Source of the DNA: Adineta ricciae
Lineage: Eukaryota; Rotifera; Eurotatoria; Adinetida; Adinetidae
Assembly: GCA_905250025.1 (NCBI GenBank)
Contig: CAJNOJ010000051.1
Location: 429,541 to 493,540, forward strand
DNA: 64,000 nt
Direction: 5' to 3'
The position numbers were made by a program, and so were the translations under genes. The notes below the pieces were generated by a model. It did not search any database. It was not told the origin of the DNA and saw only the letters and a program-made list of their open reading frames with translations. This document shows positions 26,730-37,470 of this stretch, piece by piece. Position 1 is the first letter of the stretch. Every line of letters starts with the position of its first letter.

Positions 26730-27491
26730 TCATGATTTTGTGTTAATTTTTGGCAAAATAAACGGTCGTTGCGCGGCTGTTTCACGTGCTTTCTTGCGAT
26801 TGGCAGCGTCTTGTTGAAGAATACCTGTATGCCGACGAAAATCTTCCTCCATTTTTTTCGTATCGTAAACGCCTTTGACATTAGCAAGACGATTGATAAT
26901 GAATAGATTGTCTTGATAGATCGGAATATAACTCTTCAGAACTTTTCGGCGATGGTCGAGTGCATGTCGTTCACGTTGACGCTCTTGTTCAATATGCATA
27001 GTTGGATACGAACTTGGTTCACGAACGATTTTAGCTAACCTTTCTAATTTGATACGATTTTCATGGTAAATTCGATCGTATTCGTCTTGTTTAGCTAATT
27101 GCCGATGTTGCTGTTTCCATGCACGAACATTCATGCGGTCGGGTGGTAAATAGGAGAATGTTTTTCGTGGTGAGTTCGAACGTGTACGTTGCTTTGGTTT
27201 GGATGAAACTGGACTAAGATCTTTCGAATCACGTTGACGAGTCACGGGTGATGTCGGTCTAACAATGCTCTTTTCCGATTGTCGCGTATGTTTGGATGAT
27301 ATTGATGAATGTGAGTGAGAACGCGTGAGTTTCGGTGAACCTAACTGACTGTCAGGACGATTGATTTCGTTGGTTGGCGATGATTGTAATTGATTGTCAT
27401 CTTTCTGCTCAGTCAAGTTGTCGGACGAACTATTTACATCCCTTCGAATATGATCCTCGTTAATTGAATCACGTTTCGAATCAATCGACAT
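26730..27491 (-). CDS. CFAP97-domain (KIAA1430/hemingway-like) ciliary protein
   Basis: A single-exon 253-residue protein. The first 110 residues are disordered and Ser/Arg/Lys-rich (SRSHSHSS-like repeats and SPVT motifs). The second half holds the CFAP97 pattern: RIYHENRIKLERLAKIVRE, then NLFIINRLANVKGVYDTKK followed by MEEDFRRHTGIL, i.e. two asparagine-led 'ENRxLLxRL' segments and a charged helix with conserved Arg-His. Family members are linked to cilia and sperm flagella. I infer an axonemal or centriolar role from the domain alone. No introns are needed. Confidence 0.7.
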   Translation of the reverse strand: MSIDSKRDSINEDHIRRDVNSSSDNLTEQKDDNQLQSSPTNEINRPDSQLGSPKLTRSHSHSSISSKHTRQSEKSIVRPTSPVTRQRDSKDLSPVSSKPKQRTRSNSPRKTFSYLPPDRMNVRAWKQQHRQLAKQDEYDRIYHENRIKLERLAKIVREPSSYPTMHIEQERQRERHALDHRRKVLKSYIPIYQDNLFIINRLANVKGVYDTKKMEEDFRRHTGILQQDAANRKKARETAAQRPFILPKINTKS

Positions 27492-28447
27492 TATTTAATA
27501 CAATTCTAGCGAGGAATAAAAGACTTCTTTTTCCTCGACTTCACCTCTTGTTTTTTTACCTGTTTAATACAGCTTGTCTCAATATTTGAAGTGTCTCCGC
27601 TAGCCCGTGTATGGTTATCAGAAGACAACAGAAGAATAGAAAAGAGAAAAAAGAAAAGACGAGCGATGGAAGCAGAAAAATTCTTTGTAAAATTTTAGTA
27701 TACTCTGATAAGGAAGAGTAGAAGAAGATGAAGAAAAAAGAACGACATAGTAGAAAGGATGAGCGCTTGTGCGTCGTGTTTTTGACGTATGTAAAACAGA
27801 GAAAAAAGAAAGATGTTGAGTTGCTGGTATCTATGACAGCGTTTCCGCCCGTGCACATTCATTGTTTTGATTCTTTCGTTTAAAATGAAACTTGAGCTTT
27901 CTTTTTCCATTATTTGCCAACACACAATCGAAAATGAGAAACAGATGTGGTAGTCCTTCTTTTCTTTTACTACTTCTACTACTACTAGTACCAATAGTAC
28001 TACTAGTACTGATAGTACTATTTCCAATGATGATGCACTCGATTACACATGAATATAAAAGACCTCGCGCGTCGTACAATGAGCAAATTTGATTTTTTTT
28101 GATATTTCGAAGGATACTTGATGGGAAGATAGACGATACACAATCGCTCTAGCAAGGCTATGGCCCTAATCGTTGATGCGATCTTTGCTCTAGCATGCTG
28201 ACTAATCTATCCATGCGCTCAATTAAAAAGGGAAAAAAGGCAAGGATATCGAACATTGACGCAGAATGAAATACGTATTTGATACATATTATGACTGCAT
28301 ACCTGTGAGTTCAATGTCAAGTATGGTTGATTGAGCAAGATACTTTAATGACATAAAGTAGAGGTATATAACCAGACGGCTAAATCGATCAGAATACGAG
28401 TTACGCTCATTTTATTATACATATCATTGACACTTATAACCCGAATC
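27492..28447. other. Divergent intergenic/promoter region
   Basis: About 0.96 kb between the 5' ends of the CFAP97-domain gene (minus) and the EF-hand gene (plus), so it probably holds both promoters. It contains AGTACT repeats at 27996-28019. Several overlapping 60-110 codon frames on both strands are low-complexity shadows. Confidence 0.5.
27996..28019. repeat. Three AGTACT palindromes at 9-bp spacing
   Basis: AGTACT occurs at 27996-28001, 28005-28010 and 28014-28019, exactly 9 bp apart, inside a CTA/TAC-rich tract starting near 27968. It could be a simple degenerate repeat or a cluster of sites for a dimeric protein. Confidence 0.7.
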
Positions 28448-30139
28448 ATGGCCAACTTCGACGTTACTAAAGCAATATTCGCTCAAGCAGATACCAATAA
28501 CGATGGACGGTATACTAAAAAGATAAAGTATATTCATGAGTAGTTAAATTTTGTTTAGAATCGATCGAAATGAATTTCAAAATTGGGCAAGCGGCGGTTT
28601 CACTGGTGCCTCAACAGGAGGTATAACTTCATCCACATATGAGTCGTCACTGCAAACGAATACGGCTGGCATTGATGCATCACAAGTCCTTGCTGCTAGT
28701 GGTAGTGCTGGTATAACTGGCCAATCGTCAGCTAGTGGATATGAAGCATCGTACAGTTCACACAGTGGTATTGAAACTGCTGGTGTTACACAGTTGAATG
28801 GAAATGCAACTGCATCAGCTTCATCGATTGAATTTGCTCAAGGTGGAAGTGCAGCATTAGAGTCAAGCAGTGTGCATCAAACAGCGCAATTTACATCGGC
28901 TGCTGGCCTTTTCAACGATCCAAATCCACAAATTATTCGACGAGCAGCTACTAGTGGCGCTGTTACCTATCAACAGAAAATTCTTGTTCGATTCCTTCAG
29001 CCACCAGCTGTACCACCACCAGGCGTAAGTAGAGTTTATGCATAATCGTGAGAAGTTTCTATATGCTTGAGTTTGATTATTATAGCCACTCATTATCAAA
29101 GAAGTGCGTCCACCTCAGCCCCCTCCACCACCACCTCTCGTCGTACGTCAACGCGCACCACCTGCTCCTCAGCCTCCTCCACTTATCTTGCGTGAACGTC
29201 CGCCACCAGTACCTGCAGCTGTTGCTAGCCAAACAGGTGAAAAATTCGAAAATTCTCTTAATATACCATCAGGTTGACTTTCGACTGCGTATTTAGTGGT
29301 TCGTCATTTGGCCGCAATACCTGTTCCACCGCGATCAGTTATTATTGAGCGACTTCCAGCTCTTCCACCTAGGCCACGTATGAAATGTTTACTTTCAGCA
29401 TCACCCATAGTCTAGTCTCTGATTATCCTAGGCGATATTATTATTGAACGATGGGTTCCATACGGAGCTACGGCAAAACGTCGTACAATTGTTCAACGTG
29501 CTGCTGCTGCTAAAGAATATCCTAAACCACGCAATATCATTATTCAGTACGAAGCACCACAAGTTCGAATTGTTCGACAATTCGAACGACTTGGTGTCAC
29601 ACAGGAAAATCCTCAGGCCTACGTAGCGCGCTATGGTGCTTCACTTCTGGATGCTGGTACACTTGTTCAACAAGCTCGTGCAGCTGGTGTCGTTGAAGAC
29701 ATTGTAAGTAGTGGACATCATTTTTCTTCAGGAGAAACTTGATTACATATTCTCGTCTTATTCTTAGTCTCCTCCAGCAGGTGTTGCTTCTCTTTCCACA
29801 CAATTCACCGCCTCAGCTTCTAGTGCAGAAGCTGGATTCAATTATTCGAGTTCATCGACCAGAGAAGCAGCAGGTTTTGGAGGACTTCAAATTGCTGGCG
29901 ATGCTGGTGCTAGCGCAAGCGGTATTGAACTTGCTAGTGGTGGTGCAACTGACCTTGCTGCTACTGGCGGAAGCTATTCATCCGAATCTTTCTCGACAAC
30001 GTCAGGTAGTTATGGTATCGAAGGAATTACCACTGCCAGCGTCGATCCTATTGCCGCTACTTTTGCTGCTGCCGATACTAACAAAGATGGTACATTGGAT
30101 CCAAATGAATTTCGACGATTTGTACAAGGCGGTCTTTAA
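28448..30139 (+). CDS. Double EF-hand protein with Pro-rich/charged structural core
   Basis: Six exons (28448-28509, 28559-29024, 29086-29236, 29297-29377, 29432-29703, 29768-30139) give 467 residues. A canonical calcium-binding loop opens the protein (DTNNDGRIDRNEF, split by the first intron) and another closes it (DTNKDGTLDPNEF). After the first comes a 120-residue Ser/Thr/Ala/Gly-rich tract. The core has proline runs and repeated hydrophobic-charged units (PLIIKEVRPP, PLILRERPPP, RSVIIERLPALPPRP, DIIIERWVPYG, NIIIQYEAP), like alveolin/articulin-type cytoskeletal proteins. A segment FERLGVTQENPQAYVARYG and a second Ala/Gly/Ser tract follow. I cannot name a characterised orthologue. A calcium-responsive filament or matrix protein is an inference. 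AATAAA at 30233-30238. Confidence 0.8.
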
Positions 30140-30310
30140 GAAAACGTTATAAACATTTATTTCGTCTATAATATTTTTAGAATAGAACATGTTCTTTTTT
30201 TATAAAAAAATCGCTTTTTTTCCATATATAAGAATAAATTACGTTTACAGTAGAAAGAAGAGAAAAAAGCAAAAACGGAACATTGTCATGTACAAAAAGA
30301 AAAGAAAAAA

Positions 30311-33300
30311 TTAACCCACATTACTTACTCCACTATCAGATGAATCACGATTTCTTACATACCACGTTGGAAGTGTCGTGGAACGCGCTAGCTGAATGGC
30401 TTCAAACCAAAGATCTGTGTAGAAGTTCAAATTACTAGTGGAGTTTTTCAGTTTTTCGTCGAGCACATCACTTTTCTTATAAGTTATCTTATGGCCGACT
30501 TCAAGAGAAAACGTATGTGTCTTGGTCGTTTCTCGCAAGGTAAATGTTCGTGAGTCTTTATCTAATTGCAAATCAAGTAGATCAGATAATTTTATTGCAT
30601 AATCTTCCGCTTGATCGAGTCTCGCCCCATAGACATGCAATTGATAATCTTCTTGAAGAGCAATCCAGACTGTAGCACCAGAATTATTTGTACGAAAGTC
30701 ACCGAATAAAATCGTTTCATCAACCTCGCGTGTTGGTTTCGGCCAAACACTGGTATTTTTACTTAGTACTGTGCCAGTAAAATGTGTATAACATGTATCA
30801 CAAACGCGCACTTCACCTTCATTTTTGCAATATTCCAAAAGTAGTTTTTTTGTTGAGCAAGAACCGCAGATGCAATGTCCACAAGATCGACAATGATGCC
30901 GACGCGACGAAATTAATATTTGCGGGAAACGATTATTACAGTTTTGACAACGAGTCACGTCGAGATCATTGATCCAAGCAGGTGCACGATCGCCGAGTTT
31001 ATGTTGTTCATCTGTACGCCGACCGGATTGACGAACTGAAATCGAAAAAAAACGAAAATGTTTCCGTTTTAAGTAAGTATGAACACTGAGATAAGAGTGA
31101 AAACCTTTCGATTTTCGATAAGATTCTCAATTCTTTAGATCACATGTGTGTATATTTATATTATTAGTAGTCTACGGATCGTATGATATAACATTAAAAT
31201 AGTGAAATATTAGTGCGATTTCAACGAGTTCACGAGTGGCATTAGGAAAAAAGTTCAGTAACAGATTTAAAAAACGTTCTACGATTGTGTCCGTTGGGCT
31301 ACTAGATTTTAAAATCAAAACAGAATCTATCCGGAAGAGTGACTCGAATTTACCTTCAATAGTGCTATTTCGTTTCTCATATTCGTTGCTTGCTTGTCTG
31401 ATTTTCTTTACCCAAGTGTCTCGATCCGATTCCTTGTCAACCAGAAATTCGTAAGATTTCTCTACTGCATTGACGCGAAACGGGTAATAAGTTATTCCAG
31501 TCATTGGTTGATCAACATTTGGCATTAATGATGTTCGTCCACCTTTCATGACATCAACTGTTATACCTTTCATGGATAATTCCCGATTAACGTCGAGTTT
31601 ACGTCCAGATTCGTCTGTACAAACTAGTATACAATCGGAAAATAAGATCACGTAACGGGGAGCGATATCTGCATGTCGTCGTGGCGATTGTTTCTTCAAT
31701 GGGCCATGCCAAAGAAGTTTACGATGGTCTTTAATACATTCAAATCGATTCTCTAAACGTTCTTTTAATTCATTAAATTGGACAGCAGATACCACTAATT
31801 CTTCTTCGCAACGTACAGCTATCCGATCGAGTTCATCATGGATAGATTGTGAATACCTATGTTCATCCGAATTGACATGTAAATGTTTGATATATGTCTT
31901 CAGACAGAGGATATATCTGGAATAGATGAAGATTAAGGAAAATATTCAAGTTAGGTTTGCATATCTTACCGAAGTAAACGTTGATTAGGACAATTAAGTT
32001 GAGTGATTGGATACAAATTACCCAAAAGAACTTGACATTTAAGCATCGCTTCATTAATTAAAGGCGATGTTCGACATAATTCATCTAATTTACCTTGGGT
32101 ATCGTAATATGTGACGTAGTAGTGTTTATATAACACTTCAATAACTTTGAAATTCTTTTCGAAGACTGACCACATATTACCGGTTCGTTGTCCTGAAATA
32201 TATTCTTCAATTTCAGGAAGAATAAGTTCATTATGAAGTTTATAAATTTGTTGGATTGTTCCAAGTAATGGTTTATATGTTGAGTTAAATTTCAAAATCG
32301 CATCATCATCTCTGTGACATGTGTTTTTAACTTCAGCCGAAAGTTTAACGGATAAAATATATAAAATATTTACGTAAGTTTTTTCTGTTGCATGCACTTC
32401 TTCTATACATTTACGAAGTTTAACTCGCTAATCGAAGAAAAAAGAAGCTTTAGATGATAAAAAGATATGAAGTAGAAAGAGCGATTTACTTGAGCATCAA
32501 ATTCAGCTTCTTCGTCTGTAAATGAACTCTCCGACGATGTACGACGACTTAAATTTTGATTGGATGAAACACTGGAGTCGCCTGTTGCACTATCAGCAGG
32601 ATCAAACGAGGGCATGGAATGCCAAGAATTCACTTGTGATTTAAGATACACTTCGGGACGTGGTGCAGGACGTGGTGGGGGTTGATGAGGGTTTTGAGAG
32701 GCGCTAGACGATGAGGATTTATTAGACGCCGTATTATCACTTTTATCCGTTCCCGGTAGATAAAAATGTTGATTGTTTTCGAAGTATGCACGCATCTAAG
32801 ACAAAGACAGACCACCTGTTAGTTTTAGTAGACGACAGAATTACGTCTCTGTATATCAAGCTTCTCAATTAAATCTCAAACAACGGTATGAATGACGAAA
32901 CTTGACCTTGGTCTTCAGCTGCTGTGAGGAATTTGAAAAAAACAACACAAATCTGTTCATCGGTAATATGTTCTATTTTTATACTATGTGATTACACTGA
33001 GAACTATTCATTTTAACGGTAGGAGCTAGCTTGATACAATTGCTTACAAAATAATCTTTTCGTCTCGTGTTTGTTACCATTTGCATCAGACCTATTCCTC
33101 TCGATGGCAAAAGAATGAAATATTAAAATAAGAAAAGAACATATTCGTTAAGGCCTTTTTCGTCATTCGTAGAGGTAGAAATCGATGTATTGATTTATGG
33201 AAATACTATCCTACTATTAAATGAACTCCAAATAATATCAAACATCAACTGAATCATCTTTTGTATGTAGTTTAATCATTGAAGTAAATATATTTACGTG

Positions 33301-34026
33301 TTGTACTGAATCTCGTGATTTCGTAGGATTGTCTTTTGATACGACGGAGGAATCATTGGTGTTAGGCGTTGGCGATGGTACACTGCCAGATTCTTCTATT
33401 GATGAGGAATTTGTCCTATTGTTCAGAACGTTTTTCATGCTCAATACAAGAGTTTTTTGTATTAAAGATTCTTTTGTTCCGTTTCGTGGTGGTACGGGTG
33501 GTGGTGGAGGGGATGACGATTTCGAGTTTCGAGAAACATTAAATTGGAACACTGATGATTGATTGTTTTCTAATGGTAACACTAAAAGAAATTTTCAAGG
33601 TCAATTGCACTTATAAGCTGGATGAGGAAAATAAGTTTACTGTTGTTTAGTGGTGCTGTAGGAGGCGGTGTGCGAGCATGGTGAGTTTTCTGAACAGGCG
33701 GTCCCAATAGTGTTGGAATTGACGTTCGTTTGTGCGAATTATATGGTACAGGTTTGTCTACAGGTTTCATATTTTCAAATTGTCTTCGAATTGCCTTGAC
33801 ATCAGGCTTTTGAGAAGGTTGTGGAGTCGTTGTGCCATCATTCGACGGTCTAAAATCATTCGCTAAAAAAGATCATGTACAAAGAATAAGCTTACTTTTC
33901 TTCGCCGTCCAGTTCATTGCTCAACGAATTGGAACGAGTTCTTTTCCATAGTGGTGTTGATGAATGTGGCATTGGGCCAGATTTACTGAAATTCTTCTCA
34001 GATGAATCTTGCCGTTTCGTATCCAT
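30311..34026 (-). CDS. FGD-type Rho guanine nucleotide exchange factor (copy 1, complete)
   Basis: FGD proteins activate Cdc42-type GTPases and shape actin at membranes. Seven exons (34026-33896, 33849-33641, 33581-33298, 32795-32490, 32427-31970, 31916-31354, 31035-30311) give 891 residues. The first 310 are disordered and proline-rich (SPPPPPVPPRNG, PPPRPAPRPEVY), as in FGD1/5/6. The DH domain starts at VHATEKTYVNIL. A PH domain follows (KLLWHGPLKKQSPRRHADIAPRYVILFSD). The FYVE zinc finger has CQNCNNRF ... RRHHCRSCGHCICGSCS, binding PI3P. A second PH domain ends the protein. DH-PH-FYVE-PH order is diagnostic of the family; which member is unclear. The 502-bp intron before 32795 and the 318-bp one before 31035 may hide exons. 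The large direct repeat begins inside the exon at 31849. Confidence 0.88.
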
Positions 34027-34541
34027 CAAAAAGAGAAAAAAAGAAAAAAAAACATGTTATAATCATGATAGAAGTTACACATCAATCGGCAAATAGTTCT
34101 CCTCTTTTCTGATGAATCATCAATATGAGTATAAGCGGGATGACTCATAAGTAAAAGTCGCTAATCAATAGTAAAATTTCAATGCTAAAATTCGGAAGTG
34201 GATTAACTATACCGAAACGTGTAAAGCGAGACATATATTTTCGTGTTATCAGTCGCATGTTCGTCAAAGACTCAACTCGAGATAGTTTATCAATATTGTC
34301 GTCCTTACCACCTCCTCATCTCATTCTCATTCAAGTGGTGTATGTTAAAATAAAGGAACTCACATTATTTCTATTTTTCTTTCTATCAGGTAAGCCTGGA
34401 CGAAAAAAAAACATGGAGAAAAACGAGAGACAGAATTTTATTCACTCGACAGTTTTTTTTTCCCATCATAGAAAAAAGAAAACAAGAAAAGTACATTGAT
34501 TCTACATGTGTAGATGAGGATTTTTTCTCTTTGTCTCCTAC

Positions 34542-36335
34542 TCAATGAAAAATCGAAAATGAACTTTGTTTATCTGTGGCTGATTGTTGTTGGCTGTGTT
34601 CACGTGATTGTAATTGTCGGAGATATTCGTCATAATCATGAAGTAATTGTTGATATTTATCATGAATAAATGTTGAATGATCCTGTGACGGTTTGAGTGA
34701 GTGTGATAAATATTTACTAACAAGATTTGTACCATTTGGTTTATATAGGACATGTTTAAGTAGTAATAACCCATAATACAACACGAATTCGTGTCCTTGT
34801 GCTTGTAGAACAAAAAATCGGTCTAATAGAATCCCGATATAATGTATCTGTTCAACTGATTGTCGAACGAAATAGACTAGTTGATGTAAGAATAATTTAT
34901 CTGCTGCACCGCATTCCACAAGTTCATTCAAATAAGGTATTAGCTGAGTCGCTAGCCAGAACTGTTTCTGATGATAGATTTCGATGATAAAACGAAGAAA
35001 TAACTGACAAGCTAGACGATTATTAATCATATATTGAACAAATTCAGTTTGTGGCAAGACGAGCTTTAGTGTGGACGATGAAGATGTATCCGTGTTCAAT
35101 CGATTTTCTACTATCAATCGTATAAGAAATGGTAAGTAATGTGTCAGTAACTTGGAATCAATTGGATCATGATATGACATGGCACCATCGAGAACATCCC
35201 AACTACATAAACCCATATTGAGTAGTTTGAGTAGAAATTGTAATTCTTTGTTCGAACGTGGTAATGGGATTTCATCATCGACCTTAACAAAGAAAAAGAG
35301 AAAAAAACCGTAACTTTCGCTCTCGATTTACAGCGTGAAGACCTCACCTGCTTATGTAACGACAAAATACATGATTTCGCTAGTATTGAGACAACATTAG
35401 GATCAGCAAGGACGAATGGAATGTGTTTATTGATGATATTTGTATCTTTTGCATGTGCATCAAGAAATTGTTCGATTTCTCGTTGTTTTTTCACATCTAA
35501 TTTTCTTTCTTTCAAAGCTGCATCTAATGTCCAAACAAAAATATGAATTGAATCTGATTTTGACACGCTATTATTCTCTAAATCGTGAAATGCCATTAAC
35601 AGTAACAGACGCAACGATGAGTAATGCACAATTTTTGTTCGTTGATATAACTTCTGCAGACTACTTCGAACGATATCATATAATTTAACATTTGTTCCAA
35701 TCATTTGTACAAGCGATTGAATTGTTGGCGAAGTTTGTCGACGTTGTTTAGGTAGTTGAAGAAAATAATTATGATCACATTGTAACAATTGTTCTTCCAC
35801 ATTCAATAGGTATTGTGAAATTATTGGCTGAAGTTCTTTTTGAAATAACGTATGATTATCCGTCCAAATCAAACGTTTCAATTCGATCGGAGCGCGGGAA
35901 TAGATTTGTTCATGGTCAACTATGTATTTGACATATCTAAAAACGAAAAGAATTCGTTCGGAGACAAAAAAAAGAACGCCGTTGATGTTACCGATCAGGG
36001 ATTTTCGGCATGTGCTTCACAATCTCCATGACGATTGGCGTCACGTGTGCTAAATTAATCACGCTGAAACTTTTCTCGAGTAAGATTTCTAGTTGTTGTT
36101 TGTCGTCACGTTGTGCTAATTCTTGTATTCGTTTGATTAGTCGCTCTTTCATGTCATCGAGAACAGCTAGATGGAAATCTAGTCGTTTAACTCCTAGTAA
36201 ATCTAGTAAGGGCAGTGCCGGACGAATTTGTGCGAGAGCAATGCCGTTTTCATCTTGGATATCTTTTATTGCACGAAATGGATCCTCACAATTGGTCAAA
36301 GTTGTTTTAAGATCTTCTTTGAAATTGATATTCAT
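34542..36335 (-). CDS. NELFB: Negative elongation factor B (NELF-B/COBRA1), copy 1
   Basis: NELF-B is a scaffold subunit of the NELF complex that holds RNA polymerase II in promoter-proximal pausing. Three exons (36335-35992, 35936-35348, 35282-34542) give 557 residues; the human protein has 580. Matching stretches include EDLKTTLTNCEDPFRAI, ALPLLDLLGVKRLDFH, LLEKSFSVINLAHVTPIV, IWTDNHTLFQKELQPII and GTNVKLYDIV. The helical-repeat architecture is visible throughout and there are no catalytic motifs, as expected. The C-terminal tail is Gln/Ser-rich. The ATG at 36335 directly follows a TCTAG, so a tiny 5' exon is possible. The segment 34027-34541 between this stop and the FGD start is non-coding and includes the FGD promoter. 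Confidence 0.93.
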
Positions 36336-36431
36336 CTAGAAAATATTTTCGAAAAGAAAAACCACACGACAATTGACAAAAATGGCACAATGAAAACACA
36401 AAGAGGACAAAAAAAGATTGATGTTTATGAG

Positions 36432-36967
36432 TTAATTTAGTAAATTACGTGTTGTTTGAATGTCCGATTCACTTTTTATCATGGACTCATGATTTTGAGC
36501 GTATAAACTAGTGTCTTTAACTCGTTCGAGAAGACGAACTAGAATAAATATAAAGAGAAATTGACCGATTGGAATTAGTCTTACCTTGCAATTCCAAAAT
36601 GGCGTTTTGTCGTTTGATATCTTCGATGGTTTGTTGGTGCTGTTGATTTTTCGCTTTCGATGTGTGAATATATTCCGTAGCAGATTTGAGAACGTGTGCA
36701 CGTGATGCCTAGGTTAAGAAAAACAAGCTTTCAATTGAATAAACAAATAACGTCTACTACCTTTTCACCTTTGATAAATGGAATTACATCTCGCAGATCA
36801 TTGAAACTACCTTTGATGTGATCGCGTCGTTTCCGTTCTAAAGCATTATGATGTGCACGTTTTTCAGCTTGATTTTGACCATTATTAGAGATCGTAGTAG
36901 TCATTTCTACATCCTCCATAACCATATTATTATCGTTGAAATGATCGATATCAAGGTCTAACGACAT
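36432..36967 (-). CDS. MAX: MAX bHLH-leucine zipper transcription factor, copy 1
   Basis: MAX dimerises with MYC, MXD or itself and binds CACGTG E-boxes. Three exons (36967-36761, 36708-36585, 36538-36432) give 145 residues; human MAX has 151-160. The basic region [20 protein letters not shown] is nearly invariant, with the His, Glu and Arg contacts for the E-box. Helix 1 is followed by the loop GEKASRAHVL, helix 2 and the zipper ([21 protein letters not shown]). The exon junction inside GEK/ASRA lies where vertebrate MAX also has one, to my knowledge. Its start lies 503 bp from the SMG9 start on the other strand, so both probably share a bidirectional promoter region (36968-37470). Confidence 0.95.
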
Positions 36968-37470
36968 ATTATCTAGAAAACGTACGAATTAAGTGCATTT
37001 TCTTGTCAGCTAATGATTGATATGCGTTAGTTGAATATGGTGATTTACATCACATCTTATTCGGTTAAATCATATTTCAACTGGTAAGAGAACAAAACAT
37101 CTAAACCTTGTGACTCATCGACGTTGTCTGTCAAGCGATGTACACATCTGCGAAGATCAATGCGCGACATCTATCGTGAATTTATCTCTAATACTTGACC
37201 ATGAAAATTGCTTTAAAATGTTGCCATTAGATTTGAAAATTATAATCTTATGTTTTGATTGGTTCAGTTCATTTGATGAAAACAAAATCCCACATACAAT
37301 AAAAGCTAACCAACAATCATCATCACATGTGGGCTATCTACCTGTCGTCTGTCTGTGTATTGTGTTTTTCTTTGCATTCGTTCTTGCACAACCTTGTTCT
37401 ATTTTACTTCAGATTTTGCCAAGAAACAAACCAGTATGCTTCGAATTATTCCCAGTCATTTCATGTGGCC

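Noticed and set aside
27556-28092. Overlapping Ser/Phe/Leu-rich frames on both strands
   Set aside because: They arise from simple CTA/TCT repeats and are mutually incompatible.
34182-34499. A 105-codon plus-strand frame upstream of the FGD gene
   Set aside because: In the second copy the matching frame is changed and shortened by indels, so there is no sign of coding constraint.
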